From NCBI GenBank assembly GCA_963854835.1, contig OY978530.1, positions 7,703,854-7,767,853 of the forward strand: DNA of 64,000 nucleotides, written 5' to 3'. The position numbers and the translations under genes are program-made. Origin of the DNA: Megamerina dolium. Lineage: Eukaryota > Arthropoda > Insecta > Diptera > Megamerinidae. This document shows positions 38,896 through 52,084 of the stretch, piece after piece. The number at the start of each line of letters is the position of its first letter. Position 1 is the first letter of the stretch. The notes under the pieces were generated by a model. The model was not told the origin of the DNA. It saw only the letters and a list, made by a program, of their open reading frames with translations, and did not search any database.

Positions 38896-39849
38896 TTTAT
38901 TATTCGGGATGAATTCGGGTTAAAATCAGTGCGCGCGCTTTATTTCAATTCAAAATCGTAATTAAACTTGAATATCAAGCGATAATATGTATTGTATAAC
39001 AATTATTTTATTTTATTTTTTTCAAAATTCGTTTGAGAAAAATTTAGGGGATCAGCAGGCCTCTTTTCATTAGTGGGATTGTTTTACCTGATGCTGGATT
39101 TTATATACTTAATATTATAAAGTATATAAGCATAGACCCAAACCAAAGAAGACAAACGGCAAGTATTATGCACTGATTGTTGTTGGTGTTTTTATTACCA
39201 TGTAACGCGTATATATATGTGTATGTTATTTGTGTAGTCTCTTTTGAGATCACTTAGTGCATTTGCTAATTAGCTTTGATTATAAATGGCATGTGTATGT
39301 AATATGGGTGAGATAGGATCACGGTATTGTTATTGCACATATACCACCTAACTACACCTCCAATTATGAGGGGAAAATAGTAGGCAGGAACAAAACCAAA
39401 ATAGAGCAAACTAAAGTATGTTTTGCCGTCGGTAAAACAACATCAATGTCCGATAGTATATTGTGTTGTAAAATAAAATGGGTTTCGTTCTTTTCAATTC
39501 TCGTCTATATGAGAGAGTGTATTCAGGGAGTGATATGTAACTCAGCGAGAGATTCGCTGTAAGTTAGAGAGGGGGTATTGGTAGGAGAAAAATAAAATAA
39601 AACCAACAATAATATCGTTTTACCAATTTCTGATATACGTTTTATTGCTTTTAGCGAGATGTAGCGGGATATAATCAACAACTTTGAAGAAGCAACAATA
39701 TCAAACCTTATTTTTCATACATACGAGTACATGTATGAAAATATAAGTAGTATGTATGTGTTGTATGTACTATATGTAATATAATGTACACCAATATGTA
39801 CCATGCAACGTACCTTTATTGCCAATTTAGGCTTACCAAATGCTGCGAG
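38896..39849. other. 5' leader of Bel/Pao B1
   Basis: About 950 bp between the primer-binding site and the Gag start codon; AT-rich, no coding motif. It probably holds packaging signals (by position only). Confidence 0.55.
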
Positions 39850-39871
39850 CCAAATCCGGCTCGAAGGACCA
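39850..39871 (-). other. primer-binding site, tRNA-Tyr type (B1)
   Basis: The minus strand reads TGGTCCTTCGAGCCGGATTT. From memory this is complementary to the 3' end of eukaryotic tRNA-Tyr, and such sites are common in Bel/Pao elements. It lies one base inside the 5' LTR. Confidence 0.8.
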
Positions 39872-39872
39872 A

Positions 39873-40322
39873 TATTCAGCGGAGAGCGGGAAGTGATGCC
39901 GGTGGGCTTGCTGCGTCTGGTTCACTCGCCTATGAGGTAGTACTGGCGGATAGCTGTGTGATGATTGTGATGTTGCTGGGGTTGTTGTTGCAATGTAAAA
40001 CACACACTTCTATTTCACTTTTAATATTACACTTTATTTAAATTAAACTTAAAATGTATTTATAATAATCGGGAGTACTTTGCGCGCTGCCTGAGATCTT
40101 GGGGATTTGTTTATTTTTAATAATTTCCAAATTTTTGTAGCTTCGGGAATCGCACACTCCTTTTCTTAGGTAGCTGATTAGTCACAATAATCAAAACAAA
40201 AAAACCACCCAAAACAAGAAGAGGAGAAAACACATGGAGAGTGGGATGGAGAGAGTGGAGAATAGGAAAAAATAAACATGTGGGTTGAGAGCGAGAGAGT
40301 GGAGAAACGGGAAAAAGAAATA

Positions 40323-40353
<31 letters not shown>

Positions 40354-40499
40354 TGAGAAAGGAAAATAAAACAGAACTGGGATATGATAGGAATGGGAAG
40401 AGTTCCAAGCACTGGTGGTGCCAGATCACCACTCAACCCATTCCCTCATTTTAGGGGGGAAAGTACCCAAGTAGGCGCAAAGTCAATCTGACGTAGACA
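39873..40499 (-). repeat. 5' LTR of Bel/Pao B1
   Basis: The partner of 33703-34330, differing at only a few positions. On the minus strand it starts TGTCTACG. Confidence 0.9.
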
Positions 40500-40717
40500 C
40501 CTTATCTACTTCAAAAGCGTAGTTATCAACAGTGACGTGCTATCCAAGACGCTGGGACTCTTTGTTTGTTTATACTAGGTATTGCCCTCGTTCACCGTGA
40601 GACCCATTCGACGAGACTCTCTCTCCGACTCTGAGAATGCTGCACTGACTGCTCCTGTGTTTATGCCGATTATGTCAATATCATAGGCATACGCTAACAG
40701 CATGACACTTTTGTTGA
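40500..40717 (-). pseudogene. RTE copy D, part 2 (RT palm)
   Basis: It continues the RTE sequence broken at 33702 (equivalent to about 11170-11395 of copy B), including the region around motif C. The Asp-Asp codons are altered (CATAGGCATA for CATCGGCATA), and small deletions occur. Confidence 0.75.
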
Positions 40718-41149
40718 ATACTGCAAGCGAAAAACGTTAAAATTGTTTCCACTATACCAAACATATTTTATGCAAATGGGTGTTGGCCACATAAATTAGT
40801 TGAGCGATCTATGCATCTAACAAAAACGGCTTTGTTGTTTATTGATTTAATAACAACCAAAGACTATTTCGGCAGAATTGCCTAGGAAGCGGCAATATCT
40901 AAAAACATCGATATCGATATCTAATTTTCAAATAAAAGCAAGTGAATTACAAAAATGTTTGACATTAATTTTGTGAAAAAGGTGGGATATTGTGAAAATC
41001 GATTTCTCGAAAATTTTACTTAATACAGCCTTCTGGGTTACTTTAATTTGTCATTGCTGGAACGATCTTTAGGATTATGTTCTTGTTTCTGAAAGCTTTA
41101 TGAGAATTCACTTTGAATATTTGGAGTTTCCGACCTAATATATATTATA
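40718..41149. other. AT-rich DNA, no gene seen
   Basis: No supported coding region or element end. Confidence 0.5.
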
Positions 41150-41640
41150 ATACGTGTACAAGATTTTGCTCCATATATGAGGGCCGTTATGATAAAAAGT
41201 TTATAGAGTGTAGTTTTCGTTTTTCTAGAGAGCGCTCAACATCTCATTTGCTAACTTCGCATTATCTCCAGGATGTCGTCAGTACTGACATTATGTTCGT
41301 TAAAAAATAAAAGAAGTTCTGTATTACTTCAAAAGTGTAGTTTTCAATCGTAAAGTGCTTTCCTAGACTCCGTGACAATTTTTTTGTTGATACGAAGTGC
41401 GTCATTTTGCACTTTCACTCTAAAACCCATTTGACTTCATCCTCTTTCCAATTCAAATAATGCTGTACTAACTGCTGATGTGCTCATGCTGATTATGTCA
41501 CACAAAACTTACTATAAGACTTTGTACGCGATGGTGAGGATACTTGTTGCATACTAGTTAGCGCAAATTATAGGGTTTACTTCTCATTTATGAGGTAAAG
41601 AATACCGTACGACCATATTTTGTTTTGAGCTGCATGCAAA
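41150..41640 (-). pseudogene. old RTE-related fragment, copy E
   Basis: Minus-strand sequence aligns by eye with the RT region of copy B (for example TATAGAGTGTAGTTTTCGTTTTTC and TGCGCAAATTATAGGGT-like blocks) but is much more diverged and has an internal deletion. It probably comes from an older subfamily. Confidence 0.6.
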
Positions 41641-42989
41641 AAGCAGCTTATTATATATTCTGTCCAGCACAAAAAACAAGCAAACAGAAAAATGTACAGA
41701 TAAATTTTAGTACACCGTAGTAACTCGTAGTAACTCGTGAGTCTGCGGTTACACTAGATGCGAATTTATACGAATAAGTGGTCGTACAATTACTTAAAAT
41801 CATAGTGGTCACACTCGGCGCATACAGTATAAGAATACATACGACCGCAGTAGTTACACCGGACGCAACAAGTAGGTTAGATGATTCAATATCCATGCTC
41901 TATCTCTTTCAATTCGTACGACCAACTAGGTGAAAACAAAATATTTTGTTTGTATCAGAACGTCATACGAATACATATGAATTGTCATAAGCAGTGTAAC
42001 CGCTTATATGTAGGTATATATATGTGTTTTTTGCATTAGATGAATTGGTATGAATCCATAGAACCATTTATACACATGAATTCGTATATAGTGTAACTGC
42101 AGGTTGAACATCGTTATTACGATCATCAAATATATTCATATATGACATATGAGTATATTTGTTCACACGTGGATTCATTTAAGAGCTCGCACATAATATC
42201 GTACTCATATACAAATGCGGAAGACGCTCCCATTCAATAACTCGAGTCCAATAAGCAACCAAAATAACGAACCAACCAACAAACCAACCAACCAGCAATT
42301 CAACCAACCAAATCACATATAGCAAAACCTCACACACACACTTACGCACTTAAATCGTTTTTACTCGCACTTGCACTAGGCGGTATTATGGCGCTCGCTT
42401 TCCTATTTTCTTCTCCATTCCTTCTTCCATTGTTATAATAATTTTTGTTTGCATTCTTTATCGACGTTGAACTTACTGCACATTGCACTGCATTAGCTGA
42501 AGATATATATTGTCGTATGCTCTTTTCGTGTGCGTGTGGCCGTGTGTTGCATTGTGTATATGTAGTACATACCTTTTGTACAACACAATACATAAAAAAG
42601 CGTTTGTTTTGCAATATACTTATTATAATTTTTATTATTATACAAGAACGTGCGTCCATATCCATACATTCATTCATTAACGTCGACGACATGACATTTT
42701 CGAAGTCAATGTCGTCGTACATATATATGTATATTTGCCGATGCGCTCGTGTCATCAGTGTTTATTATCAAGATCGTCATCGTCATCGTGGTGGTTGTTA
42801 TCATCTTTGTCACCACCGTTGTGGTACCGTCTTCGATATAGTTTTCGTGGTTCTCGATCTTACGCACCGTTACATTTCTGTGATTTTCATATTTTTTGCG
42901 ATATCTATTATTAAAACGAAAAATTAAAATAAACATAATTTCCTAGTATTATTATTAGTTTATTATAATACTTATAAATAAATAAATAA
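41641..42989. other. AT-rich DNA with simple repeats, no gene seen
   Basis: It includes an imperfect (AACC)n stretch near 42255-42305 and ATCGTCATCG-type repeats near 42770. A 160-codon open frame at 42445-42927 has no motif and a composition typical of chance. Confidence 0.5.
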
Positions 42990-44546
<1,557 letters not shown>

Positions 44547-44616
44547 GTTACGTTTTCAACGTTATTCGATCACTGGATTCCGTCAATAATAAGTGCGACA
44601 CTTATTTTGTACTTAT

Positions 44617-45388
44617 TACGAGGGCGGTCCCAGAACTACCCGACTTAACAAAGAAAACAAATTTGGGAAAATTTTTCTTTATTTCTCAACATAGTCTCCT
44701 TTTAACTATAGCTTCAATACCTTGTTTATAGTATGAACTGTCTAGCTCAATAAAATAGCCATCTACCACAGACTCCACCTCTTCATTGTTTGCAAATCTT
44801 CTACCACCAAGCCATTTTTTCAAATTTGGAAATAGAAAATAATCCGAAGAAGCTAAATCTGGCGAATAAGGTGTGAGCTGAAGCAATTGCCGTCGCAATA
44901 GTGGATGTGTGAACTGGTGTTTTTGTTCTATTGTGAGCAAACGCGGCACCCATCTTGCACACAGCTTTTTCATTTCCTAATTTTCGGTCAATATACGATA
45001 GCACTTTTTGAAATGCTTGTAATTTCACCTAGCTCGCGCACCTTCTGCCGGCGATTACCCAATACCATTTTGTGGATTTTCTTAACCGTTTTGATTTTGG
45101 CAGCTCGTACAACCTCGTTTAAATTTTGCCACCCAATATTTTATGGTCGAAAACAAAAGAGCAGACTCCCCCAGAGTAGAATCTAGCTTTAATATTAGTT
45201 GGACTGAGACCTTCCAAATGAAAGTATTGAATTAAATAACGGTGACCAAATTTTCCATGTTTAAAAATTTACTGAGGTCGTTAACTTTTGACGACCCAAA
45301 AAAAAAATACTAAGCAACGTGGCGCCTTGAAACTTAAAACATAAGTTTGCCACTTTTGACCATAGTAATTTTTTTCAAGCTACAAACA
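44617..45388 (-). mobile_element. internally deleted mariner inserted in the G3 LTR
   Basis: The LTR sequence is interrupted between GTA and TACAAAC. The left end reads ACGAGGGCGGTCCCAGAACT, a mariner-like terminus, but I do not see a clear matching right repeat. The inside encodes parts of a mariner transposase. Confidence 0.7.
44686..45190 (-). pseudogene. mariner transposase remnant in the G3 LTR
   Basis: The frame 44973-44686 has W-V-P-R-L-L-T, the linker before the catalytic domain. It then skips to P-Y-S-P-D-L-A-S-S-D-Y-F-L-F-P and the C-terminal G-R-R-F-x-N-N-E-E-V ... Y-Y-K-Q-G-I block. The first two catalytic aspartates are deleted. Upstream pieces of the DNA-binding domain appear in other frames. 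Confidence 0.75.
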
Positions 45389-45606
45389 ACAATTTATTTA
45401 ATGCATGGTTCTGTTTACAATCGCTCTTTAATGTACTTGTTACTTTAACTTGCAATCGTGTGGTGTTGCGTCGATCACTTTCTGAAGTGAAACCATTGAT
45501 TTGTCAACAAACTCTCCCTATTTATACTCTGTGGCAACGCTCTAAAATCTTCTTTTATCGCTACCGAGTTTATTCTCTCTTTTTCTTGTTGATTGATCTA
45601 GTTACA

Positions 45607-47160
45607 AGTTTCTATCCTTCCCCCTGATATGGCGCAAATAGCTCCAAGTACACTACTTTAAATTTTAGCCTTTTATTCCAGGCGCATTGAATACGATACA
45701 CTACGTCATTAATTTTTATATTTATCTCATATGGTTCTTCTCAGTGTGACTGTATTTTAGGAAACAGGCTTTTCTTTCGTTATAAAGCATTACAAGATCT
45801 TATTCGTGAAATCCTTTGAAATTTGCTCTCACATCATGCCTGGCCTTCATCTTGTCGCTTATCACTTACGATCGCACTTTGATGAACTGATGTACTTCAT
45901 CCAACTGTCTCCGCTTTCCGCTAGTGTAGTAACCTTCGGTTGTTCTTGTTGGTGTTGTGACTCCAAATTTTAAATCTGGCAGTCTTAATTCGTTTCCAAA
46001 AATTGTCATTGGGCTAGTAGTAATCGTCTTATCATGTTGTGCGCATCGATATGCCATGAGAAACATTGGTATTTATCTATGACCCTTCTCACATATTCTT
46101 CCAAGGTACGGTTAAACCGTTCTATCATTCCATAAGATTGTGGATGCAAAGGCGTTGTACAAGTTTTGTGTATGCATCTCCTGGAATACAACTTATTCGA
46201 AATTTCAACTTAGTCTGAGTGTAACTCCATCGGTACATCAAAACTAGTAATCTATTGGCTGAACAAAACATCCGCAAGTGTGCTGGTTTCATGATTTAGT
46301 ACGGGGTATACTTCAGGCCATTTAATGAAGTAATCTATAACCACCAGAACATACTTGTTCCCTGCGTTGCTTGTAGGAAATGATCCAGCTATGTCCATAG
46401 CAATTCGCTTAAATGGAGCACCCACGGTGTATTGGTTGATTTAATCTCCATTTTTTTTCAGTAGGACCTTTGGCCATTGTAGATTGTTCACACTTTCGAA
46501 TTCCATCACCGACATGATCATGGCATCTAACCCAATAAAATCGTTTCTTTATTTTCTCGACGGCTTTGGTGATGCTCAAATGCCCTCCATTGGATGCATT
46601 GTGATGCTCAGCTACCACTTCATTTATTCTTGCCTTGAGTACTACCAGATGATCATTGGTGATTTTTCCATCCTCACTTTCCCATACGTAGAATAGACTT
46701 CCATCTCGTAAGTGCAGGCTTTGCCATTATGCCCAGTATGCCTTTTCTATTGGAATTCCATTAGCTATTTCGTGGCAATATCCACGTACGCCCTGCTCCT
46801 TGTATTCCAGTGATATTCTTGTACTCGTTTGGTGGTCCATGACTCCTCCGGCAATATATTCGTAAGTCGTACGTCGACAATGTGCACCTTGCTTTCTACT
46901 CGAGAGTAATGTGTACATTCCATTTTGCAGGGACGACCAGATAGTGCATCCACGTTACCAATGATGTCCTCCTTTACGATGTTCGATTGTAAAATCGTAA
47001 CTGTGCAGCGCCCTAATTGCCCTTCTGGATTTTTAAACTGTAATAACCACCATAGCGCTGCGTGGACAGTTCGTAGATGGAAATACTGACCGTACAAGTA
47101 CTTATGAAATACTTTACATATTCCAGTATTGCGAGCAGCTCTCTTCGCGTACACAGTAGT
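45607..47160 (-). pseudogene. gypsy G3 integrase and RNase H remnants
   Basis: Short frames match G2 integrase: the zinc-binding region (H-N-A-S-N-G-G-H-L, 46618-46409), the D-D-E end (S-Y-G-M-I-E-R-F-N-R-T-L, with Gln-Ser-Asp changed to Gln-Ser-Tyr) and the segment before the C-terminal module (46066-45866). RNase H and linker pieces lie at 47154-46727. Many frameshifts. Confidence 0.78.
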
Positions 47161-48440
47161 TTCTTTCGGACCTCGACATGATTTTACTGTAGTATGCTAT
47201 TACTTTTTCTTGCCCATCTATGATCTGAGAGAGCACACCACCCATTCCATAGACATTAATATCTGTGTCCAACACAAATTTTGGACCAGGTACTGTATAC
47301 GCTAATACTGGTACTGAATATATTATTTCTTTCGCTCGCCCATCACTAATAGTTTGTCTTTGTTGTTAAGTCATGCAAACTGCTGGCAAAGTTTGCAAGT
47401 CCGGGAACAAATCGTCTGTAGTAGGAACACAAGACGAGGGAGCTTCTTAACTCATGAAGGTTCGCCGAAATAGGCCATTGTTGGTACTTTCTCCTCGTCA
47501 GTACGTACCCCTTCCATGTTACTTTATGACCAAGATACTTAACTTCTCGCCTGAAAAGTGAAAAATTTTCGAATTCAATTTAAATTCTGCTGATTGTATA
47601 CGCTTAAATACTTCTTTCAACTTTTCCAAATGGTCGTTAAAATTTTTTCCCATCAAGATGATATCATCGAGGTACACTAAGCATGTTTTCCAGTGTAGTC
47701 CGCTTAGTACACGTTCCATCAACCGTTCGAAAGTAGCTGTAAGGCCTTTTCGGTTTGCTCTTTAAGCACACCTGCCCATTCTTCCATTTGTGCTTTTAAT
47801 GTACCTGATCTTCCACTTTTCATCGACGAACCCCTTTCACAATCTACTACGACAGTAACTTCCTGGCAATGACCAATCAATATTGACCAATATTTGTTTG
47901 TCTGCTTCCACCACCCACAACTTGCTTGTCTCATCATCCATAATCATCTGTGCCCAAATCACCGCTTCTGATTTTGCTGGAACCTCTTGGCGCTTACATA
48001 TCGGTATTTGTTTGATGTTTCCACCAAACCTGTAACCGATATATAATTGTAACTCGACATTTACATAGCGTAGTATCCGTTGATTTAAATCTAACGTAAA
48101 TCCATTATTTATCATAAAATTAACGCAAATTATTACGTCATCGATGATGTCGGCTGCGATGAAGTCATGTTCAATTTCATGTGCAATTTCCAATAGATAC
48201 TCGTTTCTTTATCTTACCCAGAATCTGTGCATCCTCACCCGTTGCCGTACGCAATTTACTCCTAGTAAAGGTTCAAACCTCTTCACCAAATCGTTCTTGG
48301 TTATAGAATGTGATGCACCAGTATCCAGGGTTAACATGAACTCCATATTGTCCAATTTTCCATCAATAGTCAAGCTGCTTGGCACACGCTGTAGTTGTGA
48401 AATGTGAATGATGGGGCAACCCACTGTTGAAGTCAATTCA
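47160..48440 (-). pseudogene. gypsy G3 RT and protease remnants
   Basis: An RT piece at 47722-47519 keeps V-Y-L-D-D-I-I-L-M-G (catalytic Y-L-D-D). The fingers and part of the palm are missing: RT joins protease-linker sequence near 47740. The protease at 48436-48209 keeps L-T-L-D-T-G-A-S-H-S, and 48193-47837 keeps its second half (D-V-I-I-C-V-N-F, a degraded form). Confidence 0.78.
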
Positions 48441-49137
48441 CTCCCCTCTGAACTGACTCCATTTAGTTTAACGAATTGTTAGTGTGTAGCGATCGATGTC
48501 CGTCTCATTCTCCTCCTTTTATCTTTCTAGTTAAATCGATCTTAATCGCCTTCATGGTAGATAGCAATCACGCGCCATATGTCATAGTTTGTCGCAAATG
48601 AAGCACTAAATAATAAATTTGTTTTCACGCTCTTGTTTTTTGTAGTTCTTGCGTCAGACTTTATTACTGATTTGACTGCCTGACACACTGCTTCAACTAG
48701 ATCTGTTGTTACGCTTCTAGTTGCGTATTCATGGCATTGGTCGACACGTTAAACTGGTGGTTCCATACGTAAAAGTACTGCTGGCTGTTTTGGCATATGC
48801 ATTCCTTGGTGACATGATTAGAGCCCGCTTCCTCTCTCCATCACGTATACCATCTATGTATGCCTCTATTTATATTTTTTCGTCGAATTTTCCGAATTCT
48901 TCCGCTCAATATAGGAAGTGAGTTCCTGAAGGCTCCCATTACTTCGTTGCACTTGTTATCTTAATTCCATTCCTTACAATTGTCTCTAATATTTTTTCCA
49001 TATTTGCGCTGAAGTGTCCCCATCAGTGATTGGCAGCTACTACGATCTCTTTCTGGAACCACGTGCAATACGTCTGAGGTATTACTTTTTAATGCGGCTA
49101 TAAAAGCAGAAGTTTTGTAACTATCGTCCCATTGATT
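48440..49137 (-). pseudogene. gypsy G3 gag remnant
   Basis: Conceptual minus-strand translation shows pieces matching G2 Gag (around M-S-P-R-N and the R-x-M-P-R-V region) and degraded zinc-knuckle sequence near 48560-48620. No long frame remains. Confidence 0.6.
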
Positions 49138-49309
49138 TAAAATCGTTTAGATTAGGATTGTTGATATTATATCTATATATCGATATGGACTATATTTTTG
49201 ATTCCGATATGATATTATCGGCGCGATATTTTTTTGGACGATAATATCAGTTCGAATAGTATTTGTGGTACTTTGTTATTGATTAAAATCTGTATTATCT
49301 TCTCTTTCC

Positions 49310-49755
49310 GCCATATTTTGTGTAATTGTCATCGTGACAGAATAGAGTCGCAATCACCACATTAGTGAAACAACTGTGTGCAACATTGTGAAAAAATTTT
49401 ATCAAACTTGGTCCGTACCCGATGTTCCGAAACCACAAAGAGTGCGGAATGCACACAGTGCTGAGAATATTGCTGCCGTAAGTGAAATTGTCTTCGAGTC
49501 TCCCTAGTGTTTATTTGCCATCGTTTGCAACAATTGTCCATTTCCGCGACCTACATTCATCGAATTTTGAGCTCGGACTTGAAGTTACACCCATACAAAG
49601 TCCAATTGACGCAGCAACTGTTGCCTCGTGACCATGCACAACACCGTACATTTGCTGATTGGGCGCTGCAAATGGAATACAGCAAACGCGCTGAGACCCT
49701 AGCCGCAGAAACTTTTTGTTCTCATTACACCCTTTACGATAAAATCCCTTACTAA
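49310..49755 (+). pseudogene. mariner-type transposase, N-terminal half
   Basis: Pieces in several frames match a mariner DNA-binding domain: an R-V-R-N-A-H-S-A-E-N-I-A-A-V block, then S-A-T-Y-I-H-R-I-L-S-S-D-L, then H-P-Y-K-V-Q-L-T-Q-Q-L and R-T-F-A-D-W-A-L-Q-M. The catalytic domain is missing. It resembles the family at 52085 but lies on the other strand. Confidence 0.65.
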
Positions 49756-50982
49756 ATATTATATTTATGATAGTTACAAGTGTTTTGTACATATGAGTTA
49801 AACAAAAGTAACGATTATAAGTATAATTGATCAACATTTTCTAATTAACATAATAACTTTTATATTTTTGAGAATAAAATTAGTATGTAACATTGAATTT
49901 TTTAAAAGTAACTTTACACAGATCAAGTCAACACGCCAACGCTTATAATTTCGAAGAAAATGGAACATTGCCGAGTATAACAATTGCGAGCATTTTTGAA
50001 AATAAGCACATCAAGTAGAAAATACACTAACATGCAGAACAAAATTACTACATTTTTTCAAATTATGAATATCTATCTGTAGGGGTGTACAGTTTCTGAG
50101 CTTCGGCATTACCGACAAATGTCCCAACCTATGGCACTCTGGCACCTATTTCTAAACTAGTAATACTAAAAAACCTTTAAAAATATTTTTTTTAAATTCT
50201 AAGTAATTGTTGGTAGTCCAAAAAAAAAATATGTCATTTGATTATTTTTAAGAAGAAACTTTTTCGAAACATGTATTTGCGGCAACATGGTACTAGAGAT
50301 CGATTGATCATTTGTACATCGCTTGAAAATGTGTTGTTCTTTCCAACAATATATTGTTTGTATAAATCAATTTAAAATTTATTGAATATGGGAGAAGGAA
50401 GTTGAAAAAAGAGGATTGTTCGATGTATTGATGAATATTTCGATGTATATTTCAAAATTACTCATTTTCTGTTGTTCCATGACGTAAAAAGCCAATTATT
50501 GAACATAGTTTTAAGATTTTGGGTGAAAGATAAATTTATAACAAACATTTTAAGCATAAGTTCGCAAGGTAGGCTTAGTTGTCATGCGATTCACACCATT
50601 TTTTGATATATCAAGGCCCCGTTTTACCAAGCACTTTTTACTTTGCAATTTTGTAATATTTTATATTGCAAAGTGTTTTCGTTTTACATCATTTTTTGAA
50701 AATTTAGACCCGCAATTTTGCAACTGCGCAAATTTTTAGTTTTTCAAAGTTGGAGCGTTTCATCAAAAACTAAATTTATTGTGCATATTTTACTTTGTAT
50801 GCTAAATTGCAAAGTTTGCAAACAGAATGGAATAATATACTTATTTGGTATTGCGTTTGGGATGATTGATATAGCTAGAATTCGGTATAATTTTCAAATC
50901 ATGTACTATATTATTATTGTGACACAAACCTAAAAAATAGCGACAATGTGTTAATTTTTCTTTTAATTTTATTTTTATTTAT
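49756..50982. other. AT-rich DNA, no gene seen
   Basis: No supported coding region or element ends. Confidence 0.5.
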
Positions 50983-52045
50983 GTTTTTATAAAGGGTAGA
51001 GTCTTGCAAGGCTAAATAAAATAACTTCCAATATTCAGAAAACAATGAATTTTTGTACACAAGTGTCTCATTGGTGACAATACTCGTACATATTTATATT
51101 GGTTTTAACCAATTTGGCCGTTTCGTTTATTGTTTAAATAAAACAAAACTATTTTTCACTTTAAGGTTCCAATTTCTCTGAACCTATTTAATATAATGAA
51201 GTGAAAATTTTCTATAATGTAGCCATTCGACAGTTTTATACATAATTTAACAATTTATAAATGTGATCTCTTCCCTTTTCTCATAAATAAAGAATTTAGT
51301 TATATTTTTCGATTTGTTCACATACCTGGCTTATGATTATATTTTCCGATTTGTTCATATACCTGACTTATGTTTTGTCGTAGGTAGGTATAAAGGGAAA
51401 TTCTCTTGTTTGTGTGTGTACACAAACTGAGAGGTTTTGTGACAGGAATTTTTGTTGAAATATTTGAATTCGGGAAAATCCCATTATCTTGATAAGAATA
51501 AAATCATATGAAGATAAGCTTTTAGCTTTTCTTAAACTTTATTATGAAGGGTCAAATCTTGCAATGATAAATAACCTAACTTCTACTACTCAGAAAATAA
51601 TAAAATTTCGTACACAAGTGTCTTCTTTGTAACAATACATGTTTATCTTGGTTTTAAACAATTTCACAGTTTAGTTTATTGTTTAAATAAAAAAAGAACA
51701 AATTTTCACTTTAAGGTTTCAATTTCTCCTAACCTATATAATATGAAATGAAAATTTTCCACAATGTAGCTATGCGAAAGTTTTATACATAATTTTACAA
51801 CTTATAAATGTTACTTCTTTAGTTATATTTTCCGACTTATTAACCTATGGGGCGGTGCCTCTTCACATACCTGGCCTTTGTTTTGGCCGTTGGCTGGTAT
51901 AAACGAATTCGAATTTTGGGGAATCCCATTTGCGTTACATCAATAAAACCATATGAAAAAGAAATAAAAGCTTCCTTAAATACTAGTCTTTATAACAATT
52001 TTATCAGTTCAGATTTCGATCAGTCGTGTACATACCTGGCGTATG
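50983..52045. repeat. two-unit direct tandem repeat, about 550 bp per unit
   Basis: The block at about 50983-51310 recurs at 51540-51850 in the same order, for example GTACACAAGTGTCT, AGTTTATTGTTTAAATAAA-like and TTTTATACATAATTT. The following CATACCTGGCTTATG segment recurs too, and a third partial copy of CATACCTGGCGTATG lies near 52030. The units have clearly diverged. No coding frame. Confidence 0.75.
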
Positions 52046-52084
52046 TTTAGGTGTGGCTGCTTGACTTTGAATACAGTGTAAATA

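Larger units (their letters stand above)
33703..40499 (-). mobile_element. Bel/Pao element B1, recent, lacking RT and integrase core
   Basis: Two nearly identical LTRs (33703-34330 and 39873-40499) flank a 5.5-kb interior read on the minus strand. It has a tRNA-Tyr primer site, Gag, zinc knuckle, protease, a second zinc-knuckle segment, an integrase tail and a third zinc-knuckle frame. RT, RNase H and the integrase core are absent. It splits an RTE copy, with CCTTC on the left and CCTTA on the right as a probable 5-bp target duplication with one change. Confidence 0.88.
44547..45606 (-). repeat. 3' LTR of G3, split by a mariner element
   Basis: On the minus strand it begins TGTAACTAG (at 45606), and the outer end at 44547 reads CGTTACG on the plus strand. 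LTR blocks shared with G2 (TTCGATCACTGGATTC and CAACAATTTATTTAA) lie on either side of the mariner insertion. Confidence 0.75.
44547..49137 (-). mobile_element. decayed Ty3/gypsy element G3
   Basis: Minus strand: partial gag, protease, RT, RNase H and integrase remnants, a polypurine tract (minus strand CAGGGGGAAGG) and a 3' LTR. The proteins closely resemble G2 but carry many stops, frameshifts and deletions. The 5' LTR and gag N-terminus are gone past 49137. It keeps the protease-RT-RNase H region that G2 lacks. Confidence 0.82.

Noticed and set aside
39180..39600. Envelope or accessory gene in the leader of Bel/Pao B1
   Set aside because: No open frame of useful length or membrane-protein pattern was found there.
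42445..42927. 160-codon open frame as a host gene
   Set aside because: No domain, no supporting splice or promoter context, and an overlapping frame on the other strand is equally long.
50718..50933. 71-codon hydrophobic frame as a small membrane protein
   Set aside because: The AT-rich composition explains its hydrophobicity, and no homologue or gene context is visible.
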